DNA of 37,444 nucleotides from Olivibacter domesticus. Its GTDB lineage: Bacteria > Bacteroidota > Bacteroidia > Sphingobacteriales > Sphingobacteriaceae. The DNA is taken from the NCBI RefSeq assembly GCF_900109575.1, contig NZ_FOAF01000018.1, positions 1-37,444 on the forward strand, read 5' to 3'. Both the position numbers and the translations under genes were made by a program. The first letter of the stretch is position 1. Each line of letters starts with the position of its first letter. Shown here piece after piece: positions 26,625-34,757 of the stretch. Under the pieces are notes generated by a model. It was not told where the DNA came from. It worked only from the letters and a program-made list of their open reading frames with translations, and searched no databases.

Positions 26625-27119
26625 CTAAGAAGGGTCAACTAAAAATAATGGCTGATCGTATTCAACAGGCTGAGCATTATCTACCAAGACCTTAACAATC
26701 TTACCTGAAATATCAGATTCAATCTCATTAAATAACTTCATTGCTTCAACTATACATACTACTTGACCAGCTTTTACCTCATCTCCCACATTTACAAAAG
26801 CACCTTTATCTGGACTGGACGAACGGTAAAAGGTTCCTATCATTGGAGATTTAATGGTAATGAACTTAGCAGCATCATCCAAGGGCTTTGCTATATTTGG
26901 CGTGTCGGTAGAAGGTATTGGATTTATTGCTTGTGTATGTGTCACAGACGGCGTTTGCACGACAGGTGCAGCTGTTGGAATAGATGCTGTTACGTACGTG
27001 GGTTCCTGACTAGTTTTGATCGTGATTTTAAAATCCTTTTCTTCAATAGCTACTTCATTTACCCCTGATTTTGCAACAAACTTAATCAGGTCTTGTATCT
27101 GTTTAATATCCATGCTCAT
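26625..27119 (-). CDS. accB: Acetyl-CoA carboxylase biotin carboxyl carrier protein
   Basis: This 164-aa protein carries the biotin prosthetic group. A short N-terminal dimerisation segment is followed by a Pro/Thr/Ala-rich linker (about 38-85) and a biotinyl domain with EAMKLFNEI, where Lys128 is the modified residue. The start is ATG at 27119; a second ATG two codons on (27113) is equally possible. It is paired with accC. A separate promoter and hairpin seem to lie in the 154-base gap after fabH. Confidence 0.95.
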   Translation of the reverse strand: MSMDIKQIQDLIKFVAKSGVNEVAIEEKDFKITIKTSQEPTYVTASIPTAAPVVQTPSVTHTQAINPIPSTDTPNIAKPLDDAAKFITIKSPMIGTFYRSSSPDKGAFVNVGDEVKAGQVVCIVEAMKLFNEIESDISGKIVKVLVDNAQPVEYDQPLFLVDPS

Positions 27120-27208
27120 ATTTGTTGGTTCTATTTTAATATCTTAACTCTTTAAATTTTAATTTGATCGCCTAAAATAGGTGAAATAATTCATTCTGAA
27201 GGGACTAA

Positions 27209-27237
27209 TTCCTGCAAAGTTAGCATCTTTGCAGGGA
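27209..27237 (-). promoter_or_regulatory. Hairpin overlapping a -7 box upstream of accB
   Basis: CCTGCAAAG (27211-27219) pairs with CTTTGCAGG (27227-27235), extended by two more pairs. It could weakly terminate the fabH transcript. On the minus strand 27222-27215 reads TAACTTTG, a consensus -7 box within the left arm, giving an accB leader of about 90 bases. No -33 is evident. Confidence 0.45.
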
Positions 27238-27273
27238 AATGTCTTTATAAAAGGCTTCTAAACGAAGTTTTTA

Positions 27274-28263
27274 TTAGTATGCCCATTTTAGGTAAACAGA
27301 GCCCCAAGTAAAACCTCCGCCAAAGGCAGCCAAAATAAGAACATCACCCTTTTTCAATTGTTTTTCCCATTCCCAAAGGCATAAAGGAATAGTTCCGCTA
27401 GTTGTGTTACCATATCTTTGAATATTAATCATCACCTTTTCTGATCCTAATCCCATACGTTCCGCAGTAGCGTCGATAATACGTTTATTTGCCTGATGGG
27501 GAACCAACCAACTAACATCATCAGAAGTTAGATGATTCCTGTCCATAATTTCAGCGGCAACATTTGCCATATTTGTCACAGCAAATTTAAAAACAGTTCT
27601 TCCTTCTTGAAAAGCGTAGTGTAATTTTTCGTCCACTGTTTGGTGGGTAGCAGGCATCAATGAACCTCCTGCTTTTATATTCAAAAAGTCTTTTCCGCTA
27701 CCATCACTTTTAAGAATAGCATCTAACACCCCAAAACCTTCCGTATTAGGTTCCAGTAGAACAGCTCCGCAGCCATCGCCAAAGATAATACAGGTCGCTC
27801 TATCTTCATAGTTAATAATGGAAGACATTTTATCTCCCCCTACAACTAAAACTTTTTTATGCTTCCCCGATTCTATGAATTGAGCTCCCGTTGTAAGGCC
27901 ATATATAAAACCCGAACAAGCAGCTTGTAGATCAAAACCCCAGGCATTCACCGCACCAATTTTATCCGCTAATATGTTGGCGGTTGCAGGAAAAGGCATG
28001 TCGGGGGTACTTGTACAGAAAATTATAAGTTCAATTTCTTCAGCTGATATACCTCTTTTTTTTAAAAGCCCTTCAACTGCGGGTACAGCCATATCTGAAG
28101 TAGCTTTCCCTTCGCCTTTAAGAATTCGACGTTCTTTTATACCGGTACGGGTAGTTATCCACTCGTCATTGGTATCAACCATCGACTCTAGTTCCTGATT
28201 TGTTAAAATATATTCAGGAACATATCCATTTACGGCTGTTATAGCAGCGTGAATTTTAGACAT
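27274..28263 (-). CDS. fabH: Beta-ketoacyl-ACP synthase III
   Basis: This 329-aa condensing enzyme starts fatty-acid synthesis by joining acyl-CoA to malonyl-ACP. The Cys-His-Asn triad is visible: Cys116 in [11 protein letters not shown], His256 in [11 protein letters not shown] and Asn286 in [17 protein letters not shown]-type sequence ([16 protein letters not shown]) closes the protein. Length is normal. It starts nine bases after the plsX stop and is translationally close to it, the classic plsX-fabH arrangement. Confidence 0.96.
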   Translation of the reverse strand: MSKIHAAITAVNGYVPEYILTNQELESMVDTNDEWITTRTGIKERRILKGEGKATSDMAVPAVEGLLKKRGISAEEIELIIFCTSTPDMPFPATANILADKIGAVNAWGFDLQAACSGFIYGLTTGAQFIESGKHKKVLVVGGDKMSSIINYEDRATCIIFGDGCGAVLLEPNTEGFGVLDAILKSDGSGKDFLNIKAGGSLMPATHQTVDEKLHYAFQEGRTVFKFAVTNMANVAAEIMDRNHLTSDDVSWLVPHQANKRIIDATAERMGLGSEKVMINIQRYGNTTSGTIPLCLWEWEKQLKKGDVLILAAFGGGFTWGSVYLKWAY

Positions 28264-28272
28264 TCTTTTATT

Positions 28273-29211
28273 TTATTTAAATGCAGCTTTTACTTTATCA
28301 ATAAATTTAGATTCAATCATATTACGCGAGAGCAATACCATGTTTTTTATGGCCTCAGGATTTGAAATACCGTGTCCAATAATTACAGGGGCATTCACTC
28401 CTAAAATAGGGCTACCACCATATTGCTCGTAATTGAAACGGTCAAAAAAGTCGTCCTTGAATCCTTTTCTTAAGGTTAAAGCATAAAATGATTCAGCTAA
28501 TTTCAGCACTACATTGCCGGTAAAGCCGTCGCATACAATTACATCTATATGATCTTCAAAAAGATCCCTGCCTTCAATATTGCCTATAAAATTAAAGGCT
28601 GCAGTTTCTTTCATTAACGAATGAGTTGCAATCGTTAACATATTACCTTTTTCCTCTTCCTCGCCAATATTCAATAGCGCAACAGAAGGGTTTTCTGCAC
28701 CGTAGACATGTTGGGCATATAAGCTTCCGAGCATACCGAATTGTAATAAGATATCTGGTTTGCAATCAGCATTAGCACCTACGTCTAATAATACGCCAAA
28801 ACCATTTTTTAACTTAGGTACATTTGTGGCGATTGCCGGCCTGATTACACCCGGTACTGTCTTAACACTAAACATTGAACCTACCAACATGGCACCTGTA
28901 TTGCCTGCCGAAGAGAAGGAGTCTAGAGCCCCCTCTTTTAATAATTGAAAACCTAAACTTATGCTTGCTTGGGGTTTTTGGGTGATAGCCTTCGTTGGAT
29001 GTTCCCCCATACCTATCGTTTCTGTAGTATGAACGAATTCAAATAAAGAAGAGTCAGCCCCTGCTTCTTCCAAGATAGGTAATGCTAGCTCTTTATTACC
29101 AATAAGCACTAGTGTTTGATTATCTGATAATATTTTTGAGGCCTCAACTGCACCTAAAACAGTCGCTCTAGGTGCATAATCGCCTCCCATAATATCTAAG
29201 CCAATCTTCAT
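28273..29211 (-). CDS. plsX: Phosphate acyltransferase PlsX
   Basis: This 312-aa enzyme converts acyl-ACP to acyl-phosphate for phospholipid synthesis at the membrane. Recognition rests on the N-terminal MKIGLDIMGGDYAP, the middle FSSAGNTGAMLVGS, LLDVGANADCKP and DGFTGNVVLKLAE. Length is slightly below that of E. coli PlsX. It lies between rpmF and fabH, as in many bacteria. A long hairpin in the 107-base gap after rpmF may separate the two transcripts. Confidence 0.95.
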   Translation of the reverse strand: MKIGLDIMGGDYAPRATVLGAVEASKILSDNQTLVLIGNKELALPILEEAGADSSLFEFVHTTETIGMGEHPTKAITQKPQASISLGFQLLKEGALDSFSSAGNTGAMLVGSMFSVKTVPGVIRPAIATNVPKLKNGFGVLLDVGANADCKPDILLQFGMLGSLYAQHVYGAENPSVALLNIGEEEEKGNMLTIATHSLMKETAAFNFIGNIEGRDLFEDHIDVIVCDGFTGNVVLKLAESFYALTLRKGFKDDFFDRFNYEQYGGSPILGVNAPVIIGHGISNPEAIKNMVLLSRNMIESKFIDKVKAAFK

Positions 29212-29243
29212 CCTTGATTATCGATTATTTTCCATTAGTAACT

Positions 29244-29299
29244 AAAACATCCCAAAGTACCGCATTTTTTTTAGCAAATAGCGAACTTTGGGATGTTTT
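29244..29299 (-). terminator. Long hairpin between rpmF and plsX (terminator or attenuator)
   Basis: AAAACATCCCAAAGT (29244-29258) pairs perfectly with ACTTTGGGATGTTTT (29285-29299). The 26-base loop contains short extra complementarity. For leftward transcription the stem ends in TTTTAGTT, a modest T-run. It may reduce read-through from DUF177-rpmF into plsX. Confidence 0.6.
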
Positions 29300-29318
29300 T
29301 TAATATTGAAAAATCAAC

Positions 29319-29510
29319 TTAGGCAATCGAGGTGTTTTCAATAAGTAACTTGCCATTATAATAGAGATTGCCATCTACATTATATGCACGGTGTGGAAGA
29401 TGAACTGCCCCAGTAGTTTGGCAAGTGGTAAGGCTTGGTAATTCTGCCTTATAATGTGTTCTTCTTTTGTCTCTTCTAGACTTAGAGGTTTTACGTTTTG
29501 GATGTGCCAT
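29319..29510 (-). CDS. rpmF: Ribosomal protein bL32, zinc-independent form
   Basis: This 63-aa protein of the large ribosomal subunit starts with [20 protein letters not shown], diagnostic of bL32. Only one cysteine (Cys30) remains where zinc-binding forms carry four, so this is the C-minus type and would not bind zinc. The tail ([21 protein letters not shown]) is typical of Bacteroidota. It follows the DUF177 gene by 19 bases, a conserved pairing. Confidence 0.95.
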   Translation of the reverse strand: MAHPKRKTSKSRRDKRRTHYKAELPSLTTCQTTGAVHLPHRAYNVDGNLYYNGKLLIENTSIA

Positions 29511-29529
29511 CTCGTCTTTTTATTTTTAA

Positions 29530-30069
29530 TTAATTGTTTTTTATGTTTTTTAATATATCCCACCGAGGATCGGTATTCTCTTGTTCTTCTTCCTCTTTTT
29601 GGTCGGTTAAGCTTTTTAATTTATCCACCATCACTTTATCACAGCTGGTATTTTTGCCTTGTTCATCACACCTGCTGTAATAGGGTACGGATAAATTAAT
29701 ATATTCATAGATCGTTGATGCTAAATCGAGCTCATGCTCGTTCCTTTTGAGCACTAAAATCTCATCTGTTAAGTCTGAAAGATCATTTTCTTCGTCAAAC
29801 TTGACTATGAGTCGTTCCTTGATATCCGTTTCTTTTAAGAATTGACTTAAACAAACATCACAAGTGAGCTCTATCGTTCCGGTAATGTGAAAGTTTGCTG
29901 TCATCATTGATTCTTGTTTATCAAGAATAACCGAGATTTTTAAATCACCGTTTTTGACAATAGAATATTCAAATTCTTCAAAGAAGAGCTTGTTTACTTC
30001 AAACTCAAAATCATGTTTACCGAGTTTTAGTCCTGTAAATGGTATACGATATTGATTTAAAATTTTCAA
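29530..30069 (-). CDS. DUF177 (YceD-like) protein, 23S rRNA accumulation
   Basis: This 179-aa protein is of the DUF177/YceD family, whose E. coli member helps 23S rRNA accumulate and whose gene precedes rpmF. The core shows ITGTIELTCDVCLSQF and a later acidic region (EENDLSDLTDEI). The reading frame has no ATG at the family start. Translation probably begins at TTG (30069-30067), giving [M]KILNQYRIPFTGLKLGKHDF, the usual beginning. The predicted transcription start near 30083 leaves no room for an earlier codon. The C-terminus is highly acidic (KEEEEQENTDPRW). Confidence 0.88.
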   Translation of the reverse strand: MKILNQYRIPFTGLKLGKHDFEFEVNKLFFEEFEYSIVKNGDLKISVILDKQESMMTANFHITGTIELTCDVCLSQFLKETDIKERLIVKFDEENDLSDLTDEILVLKRNEHELDLASTIYEYINLSVPYYSRCDEQGKNTSCDKVMVDKLKSLTDQKEEEEQENTDPRWDILKNIKNN

Positions 30070-30088
30070 AGCACGACAATTAAGCTCG

Positions 30089-30096
30089 CAAATTTA
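30089..30096 (-). promoter_or_regulatory. -7 box of the DUF177-rpmF transcript
   Basis: TAAATTTG on the minus strand (30096-30089) fits the consensus. The start near 30083 gives a leader of about 14 bases and supports the TTG start codon. No TTG or TTTG was found at the expected -33 distance. Confidence 0.5.
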
Positions 30097-30208
30097 GAAA
30101 TAATAAATAAGATGTGAAAGTTTTTGTGAAAAATAGATTTCCCATACTGGTTAGACTATCTAAAGGGCAATGTTGTTTGAGCTCCTTTAAATTAATGATT
30201 TATTAATT

Positions 30209-31264
30209 TTAATCTCTATCTTTTGAAAGCTTTCTGATTTTTAGTGGATTAGCGGTTAATTCTACTTGTTCTTTACGGTGTTTAATTATTTTGAGCGCTA
30301 AAAAAATAGCTTCTCTAAAAGATTCCTCCGAGGCCTTATTCTTGCCGGCTATATCATAACCAGTACCATGATCGGGCGAAGTACGGATAACGGGAAGGCC
30401 GGCAGTAAAATTTACCCCATTATGAAAGGCGATTTGTTTAAAAGGTATTAATCCTTGATCATGGTACATGGCTAATACACCATCGAAGTTTTTATATTGA
30501 TCGCCAGCAAAAAATCCGTCAGCCGCGTAAGGTCCAAAGGCAAAAATATCCAATTCATTGGCTTCCTGAATTGCAGGGAGAATTATTTCCTGATCTTCAT
30601 TTCCAATTAAGCCGTTGTCGCCAGCATGAGGGTTTAAGCCTAAAACTGCTATTTTAGGTTTTTGAATCCAAAAATCAGTTTTTAAGCTATTGTTCATTAC
30701 GCTTAGCTTAGTGAGGATTGCCTCTTTTGTTATATTCTTTGCTATTTCATTAACCGGTATATGTCCCGTAACAACTCCTACTTTGAGCTCGTCACTAACC
30801 ATAAACATTAGGACTTCATCTGATGCTGTTTTTGCTTGTATATACTCTGTATGCCCTGGGAAATTAAAATCTTTCTGCTGTATATTGTGTTTGTTAATGG
30901 GTGCAGTAACAAGTGCATCGATCTTTTTATTTATTAAGTCAGCAGTTGCCCGTTCTAACGACAAGAAAGCGTATTTGCCACCTATTTCGTTTGACTCTCC
31001 AAGACTGATTTTTACATCTTCTTGCCAACAGTTAATCATATTAGATTTCTTATCGAGCGCTTGTTCGGGATTGTTAACGACGTTGAAGCTGAAATCATTG
31101 ATGCCTATAGATTTACGATGAAAGGATGCAACCTTTGTGTTTCCATAGACAATTGGTGTGAAAAAATCCAGCATTCTGTTGTCGGCTAACGTTTTTATAA
31201 TGACCTCTAACCCGATACCGTTGATATCTCCAATACTGATGCCTATTCTTAATTTATCACTCAT
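30209..31264 (-). CDS. pdxA: 4-hydroxythreonine-4-phosphate dehydrogenase
   Basis: This 351-aa NAD-dependent enzyme is of the DXP-dependent pyridoxal phosphate pathway. The metal-binding histidines are His138 in FPGHTEYIQ, His268 in MYHDQGLIPFK and His299 in TSPDHGTGYDIAGK; GISIGDINGIGLEV starts the protein. Length is slightly above that of E. coli PdxA, from a short basic tail. It is transcribed alone, divergently from rsmA, across a 126-base interval holding both promoters. In many genomes pdxA and rsmA (ksgA) are neighbours, usually in the same direction. Confidence 0.96.
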   Translation of the reverse strand: MSDKLRIGISIGDINGIGLEVIIKTLADNRMLDFFTPIVYGNTKVASFHRKSIGINDFSFNVVNNPEQALDKKSNMINCWQEDVKISLGESNEIGGKYAFLSLERATADLINKKIDALVTAPINKHNIQQKDFNFPGHTEYIQAKTASDEVLMFMVSDELKVGVVTGHIPVNEIAKNITKEAILTKLSVMNNSLKTDFWIQKPKIAVLGLNPHAGDNGLIGNEDQEIILPAIQEANELDIFAFGPYAADGFFAGDQYKNFDGVLAMYHDQGLIPFKQIAFHNGVNFTAGLPVIRTSPDHGTGYDIAGKNKASEESFREAIFLALKIIKHRKEQVELTANPLKIRKLSKDRD

Positions 31265-31286
31265 GGTTGCTTCACTTTGATTTGGT

Positions 31287-31316
31287 CAAAAATAGGCAAA
31301 TAGTAGAAACAATCAA
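31287..31316 (-). promoter_or_regulatory. Promoter of pdxA
   Basis: On the minus strand there is a -33 TTG (31316-31314), a 19-base spacer and a -7 TATTTTTG (31294-31287). The predicted start near 31281 gives a leader of about 17 bases. Confidence 0.6.
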
Positions 31317-31335
31317 TAAAGAAAATAGGAGAACA

Positions 31336-31368
31336 TTTGGATAAAGTCATCTAAAGCTACTACTTTTG
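31336..31368 (+). promoter_or_regulatory. Promoter of rsmA
   Basis: There is a -33 TTTG (31336-31339), a 21-base spacer and a -7 TACTTTTG (31361-31368). The start near 31374 favours the ATG at 31391 over the in-frame TTG at 31382. Confidence 0.7.
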
Positions 31369-31390
31369 GCTCGACATTAATTTGAAGTAC

Positions 31391-32173
31391 ATGGGATCAG
31401 TTCGAGCGAAAAAGCATCTCGGTCAACATTTTTTGACCGATAAGAATATAGCAACAAAGATTGTAGGAGCCCTGCAGCCAGATAAAGGATTTAATCGTGT
31501 GCTTGAAGTTGGGCCGGGAATGGGCGTTTTATCTGATATCTTACTTGAAAATAATATATATGATACGTGGCTAATCGATATTGACGGAGAGTCAATTGAA
31601 TATCTTAAAGATCGATATCCTTCATTACAAGACCATTTAATCCATGGTGATTTTTTGACCTTAAATATCAATGACTGGTTTAAAGGCCCTTTGGCGATTA
31701 TTGGAAATTTTCCCTATAATATATCTTCACAGATTCTCTTTAAAGTGCTTGAGCACCGTAACCAGGTGGTTGAAGTAGTAGGAATGTTTCAGAAAGAGGT
31801 TGCTGAACGCTGCACAGCTAGCCCAGGAAATAAAGATTATGGTATATTAAGTGTTTTTTTACAAGCATATTACGATGTTCGCTATCTATTCACGGTGAAG
31901 GCTGGTGCTTTCAACCCACCTCCAAAAGTACTTTCGGGTGTAATCCGATTGGAGCGAAATAACATATTGCATTTAGCCTGCAATGAGCTTTTATTTTGGA
32001 AAGTAGTGAAAGCCGGTTTTAATCAGCGGCGAAAAACATTGCGAAATGCATTATCAGTAATCGTAGATAAAAATCGTTTAAATGGTAATGCTATGCTTGA
32101 TTTAAGAGCAGAGAGGTTAAGTGTAGAAAATTTTGTTGAATTAACCAATTTTATTGAAGGGCTTGCTAAATGA
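31391..32173 (+). CDS. rsmA: 16S rRNA dimethyladenosine transferase
   Basis: This 260-aa SAM-dependent enzyme (KsgA) dimethylates two adjacent adenosines near the 3' end of 16S rRNA, a late ribosome assembly step. Motifs are AKKHLGQHFLTD at the start, the SAM loop VLEVGPGMGVLS and the catalytic GNFPYNISSQI (NFPY instead of the enterobacterial NLPY). The C-terminal helical domain has FNQRRKTLRNAL. ATG 31391 is chosen because it lies 17 bases after the predicted transcript start. Its TGA overlaps the ATG of the next gene (ATGA at 32170-32173), indicating coupling. Confidence 0.96.
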   Translation: MGSVRAKKHLGQHFLTDKNIATKIVGALQPDKGFNRVLEVGPGMGVLSDILLENNIYDTWLIDIDGESIEYLKDRYPSLQDHLIHGDFLTLNINDWFKGPLAIIGNFPYNISSQILFKVLEHRNQVVEVVGMFQKEVAERCTASPGNKDYGILSVFLQAYYDVRYLFTVKAGAFNPPPKVLSGVIRLERNNILHLACNELLFWKVVKAGFNQRRKTLRNALSVIVDKNRLNGNAMLDLRAERLSVENFVELTNFIEGLAK

Positions 32174-33126
32174 TGAATAACAGAGAACTACCAGGAAATA
32201 TTAAAATTCTAATAGTAGACGACCTTCACCCTGTGTTTTTGGAAAAGTTAGATGAAATGGGGCTACATTACGTTTACCAACCGAATATCGACCGATCGGG
32301 TGCTTTAAAAATAATTGAAGATTATGAGGTGTTAGTAATCCGTTCTAAATTTAAAGTTGATCAAGCGCTTTTAGATCAAGCAAAACGCTTAAAATATATA
32401 GCCAGGGCAGGTGCCGGAATGGATAATATTGATGAAGACTTGGCTTTAACAAAAGGAATTCACTTATTAAATGCACCTGAGGGAAACAGAGATGCTGTAG
32501 GTGAACATTTAATAGGAATGTTATTTTCATTATTGAATAACCTACTACGGGCCGACAAACAGGTTCGAAATGGAGAATGGTTTCGTGAAATGAATAGGGG
32601 GGTAGAATTAGGGGGCAAAACGGTTGCACTAATTGGGTATGGCAATAATGGAAGGGCGATGGCTAAAAAGTTGTCGGGCTTTGATGTCAAGGTAATTGCT
32701 TATGATAAATATAAAACTGGTTTTTCCGATGAATATGCACAAGAGGTAAGCATGGAACAAATAGTCAAGGGAGCGGACGTATTAAGTTTACACATACCAC
32801 TTACTAGAGAGACGAGGTACTTAGTTAATAAAGAATACTTATTTCATTTTCGAAAACCTATTTTCTTTTTAAATGGAGCCCGCGGTGAAATTGTTGATAT
32901 AGAAGCAGTCCTGGAAGCGATCCAAAATGGAAGAATCTTAGGAGCAGGCTTCGATGTGCTGCCAATTGAGAAATTTCCAGATTTAAATGGAACGACTTGG
33001 TTTAATAGGCTTGTCGAGCATGATAGGGTTATTCTTAGCCCTCATGTAGCAGGATGGACCACTGAATCATATTTTAAAATCGCAGCTATTCTAGCTGATA
33101 AGTTGATTGCGAGTCTCCAGAGTTGA
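32170..33126 (+). CDS. D-isomer specific 2-hydroxyacid dehydrogenase (SerA-like)
   Basis: This 318-aa NAD-dependent dehydrogenase has the fold of phosphoglycerate dehydrogenase without the C-terminal regulatory domains. The Rossmann loop is VALIGYGNNG. Catalytic residues are visible in NGARGEIVD (Arg), GAGFDVLPIEKF (Glu) and SPHVAGWTTES (His). It overlaps rsmA by four bases, so it is translated from the same mRNA. The substrate is not certain: 3-phosphoglycerate (serine synthesis) is possible, but several 2-hydroxyacid dehydrogenases share this layout. Confidence 0.9.
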   Translation: MMNNRELPGNIKILIVDDLHPVFLEKLDEMGLHYVYQPNIDRSGALKIIEDYEVLVIRSKFKVDQALLDQAKRLKYIARAGAGMDNIDEDLALTKGIHLLNAPEGNRDAVGEHLIGMLFSLLNNLLRADKQVRNGEWFREMNRGVELGGKTVALIGYGNNGRAMAKKLSGFDVKVIAYDKYKTGFSDEYAQEVSMEQIVKGADVLSLHIPLTRETRYLVNKEYLFHFRKPIFFLNGARGEIVDIEAVLEAIQNGRILGAGFDVLPIEKFPDLNGTTWFNRLVEHDRVILSPHVAGWTTESYFKIAAILADKLIASLQS

Positions 33127-33161
33127 ATGTAGTAGACGATTTGCTATTTACATCAACTCTG
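33118..33161. terminator. Possible hairpin between converging genes
   Basis: CAGAGTTGA (33118-33126) pairs with TCAACTCTG (33153-33161) across a 26-base loop. The left arm includes the TGA stop of the dehydrogenase gene. There is no T-run, so it is a weak candidate. Confidence 0.4.
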
Positions 33162-33212
33162 AAATTTCTATGAACCAAAAAATGGGTGCTTGCGAATATA
33201 CTAAATAACGGA

Positions 33213-33566
33213 TTAGGCCGAAAACGAGGTGCCACAGCCACACGTACTGGATGCATTTGGGTTATTAAAAGTAAAACCTCTCGCATTCAAACCATTTTGA
33301 AAATCAATTTCCATTCCTGCTAAATACAATCCATGAGCCTTATTCATGAAGACCTTAATCCCTGAAATTATATATTCGGTATCGCCATCTTTTTTTTGAT
33401 CGAAGCCTAATATATAATTCATACCGGCACATCCGCCACCTTCTACACCAACGCGTAATCCAAAATCATCCGCGATTTCTTGTTGTTCTTTGAGTTTTTT
33501 AAGTTCTTTTACTGCCCCCTCTGTCAATTGCAAAGGAGCAGGGCCTGTTGCTATATCTACACTCAT
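33213..33566 (-). CDS. A-type iron-sulfur cluster carrier (IscA/SufA/ErpA family)
   Basis: This 117-aa A-type carrier helps insert Fe-S clusters into apoproteins. The three conserved cysteines are one in GGGCAGMNY and two in the C-terminal CGCGTSF. The N-terminal region (LTEGAVKELKKLKEQQ) fits HesB/IscA. No other isc or suf gene is adjacent. It is monocistronic with its own promoter. Which of the three subfamilies it belongs to cannot be said from the sequence alone. Confidence 0.93.
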   Translation of the reverse strand: MSVDIATGPAPLQLTEGAVKELKKLKEQQEIADDFGLRVGVEGGGCAGMNYILGFDQKKDGDTEYIISGIKVFMNKAHGLYLAGMEIDFQNGLNARGFTFNNPNASSTCGCGTSFSA

Positions 33567-33616
33567 TTTCTAATAATTTGTCGCTATTACACTAAATAAA
33601 GTAACCGTTTGTCATA

Positions 33617-33648
33617 CAAAGATACGGCTAATTGTTATTAATTATCAA
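33617..33648 (-). promoter_or_regulatory. Promoter of the A-type carrier gene
   Basis: On the minus strand there is a -33 TTG (33648-33646), a 21-base spacer and a -7 TATCTTTG (33624-33617). The predicted start near 33611 gives a leader of about 45 bases. It sits just downstream of the thioesterase gene, which ends at 33679. Confidence 0.65.
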
Positions 33649-33678
33649 TGCTTTTCGTTTATGACCCTTCATTAACAA

Positions 33679-34122
33679 TTATAATGAGAGCGTTGATTTC
33701 ATTTCTTTCTCCATAGCCTCTTTGTATTTTTGTGGTATGAAAGCAGTAACACTATTCTTGTAATCAATGCATACACATACTGTTGATGCAGAGGCATGGA
33801 TAATTTGCTCACCTTTTAGTTTAGAAGTGAGCATATATTCTAATTCAAAACTTTTATTCCCAACTTTTGAGGTTCTGACATAAAGAATAAGTTTATCTTT
33901 TAGTGTAAGCGGTTTTAAATAGTCTATTTCAACGCGCGCGATGATAATTCCTAATTTATTCCAGTCCCACTTTATCTTTTTTTTCCAATATTCGGTACGA
34001 GCTATTTCACAAAATGTTAAGTAATTGGCATTGTTTACATGCCGGAATGCATCCATATCAGCAAAGCGTATCTGGACTTTAGTATGGAAAGGGAAGCGGT
34101 CAAAATCTAAAATAACTGCCAT
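33679..34122 (-). CDS. Hotdog-fold acyl-CoA thioesterase (4HBT family)
   Basis: This 147-aa thioesterase is of the 4-hydroxybenzoyl-CoA type. The active-site region RFADMDAFRHVNNANYLTFCEIARTEYW carries the Asp and the HVNN motif of YbgC-like enzymes. It would hydrolyse an acyl-CoA or acyl-ACP in the cytoplasm; the substrate is unknown. It diverges from the small heat-shock gene. A TGAC-AAAAA-GTCA inverted repeat lies in the shared interval at 34148-34160. Confidence 0.9.
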   Translation of the reverse strand: MAVILDFDRFPFHTKVQIRFADMDAFRHVNNANYLTFCEIARTEYWKKKIKWDWNKLGIIIARVEIDYLKPLTLKDKLILYVRTSKVGNKSFELEYMLTSKLKGEQIIHASASTVCVCIDYKNSVTAFIPQKYKEAMEKEMKSTLSL

Positions 34123-34235
34123 AATGTCTGTTTGTTTTTATTTTAAGTGACAAAAAGTCATGTTTTTTGAAGAAACAAGTACTTTTGATGTACTGGTATA
34201 CACTTTGAACTAAGCGTTTAAAATAAATAAAAATT

Positions 34236-34240
34236 GGAGG
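34236..34240 (+). promoter_or_regulatory. Strong Shine-Dalgarno of the small heat-shock gene
   Basis: GGAGG lies eight bases before the ATG at 34249. This fixes the start over an in-frame TTG at 34234, which the Shine-Dalgarno itself overlaps. Such a site is uncommon among the genes of this window. Confidence 0.75.
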
Positions 34241-34248
34241 ACAATATA

Positions 34249-34692
34249 ATGAACATTTCACGATTAATTGACAACAATAACAGAGTAAAGGCGATCGATC
34301 CTTGGGTAGATAACTTGTTTAGTAATCTTTTCTATGATTCATCGAGTGCTGGGCGTACTTTTTCTAAATATCCTGCGGTGAATGTGGCGGAGTCAGATAC
34401 AGGTTTTTACGTAGATTTTGCTGTTCCCGGCTTTAATAAAGAAGATTTTAAAATTAATGTAGAAAAAGATGTTTTAACAGTAAGTGGTGAGCATAAAGCG
34501 GAAAACTTGGATGAGACCAAGAAATATAGCAGAAAGGAATTTAGCTATAGCTCCTTTAAAAGATCATTTACGTTACCAGAGAATGTAGATTTTAATAAGA
34601 TAGATGCTAATTATAAAGATGGTGTGCTTACTTTAGATGTTGCAAAAAAAGAAGACGTAAAACCAGTAGTAAAGGAAATAGCTGTTAAGTAA
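34249..34692 (+). CDS. Small heat-shock protein, Hsp20/alpha-crystallin family
   Basis: This 147-aa ATP-independent holdase binds unfolding proteins as large oligomers. The alpha-crystallin domain is about residues 40-130 (YPAVNVAESDTGFYVDFAVPGF, then VLTVSGEH, and YKDGVLTLDVAK near its end). The final VKEIAVK provides an I-x-V tail motif that docks to neighbouring subunits. Start and length agree with the family. It is preceded by a strong Shine-Dalgarno and followed by a clean terminator, as for a gene needing fast induction. No CIRCE-type inverted repeat was seen upstream. Confidence 0.94.
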   Translation: MNISRLIDNNNRVKAIDPWVDNLFSNLFYDSSSAGRTFSKYPAVNVAESDTGFYVDFAVPGFNKEDFKINVEKDVLTVSGEHKAENLDETKKYSRKEFSYSSFKRSFTLPENVDFNKIDANYKDGVLTLDVAKKEDVKPVVKEIAVK

Positions 34693-34715
34693 AATTTTAG
34701 AGGTTAGTTTTATCG

Positions 34716-34745
34716 GGGTGAAGCCGTAGGGTTTCACCCTTTTTT
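34716..34745 (+). terminator. Terminator of the small heat-shock gene
   Basis: GGGTGAAGCC (34716-34725) pairs with GGTTTCACCC (34730-34739, one G-U) around GTAG, followed by six Ts (34740-34745). It lies between the converging heat-shock and dnaA genes; the reverse direction lacks a T-run. Confidence 0.9.
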
Positions 34746-34757
34746 ATGCAAAATAGA

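Noticed and set aside
28960-28968. Partial copy of the fatty-acid operator (TATGCTTGC)
   Set aside because: It lies inside plsX coding sequence and lacks the second arm of the inverted repeat.
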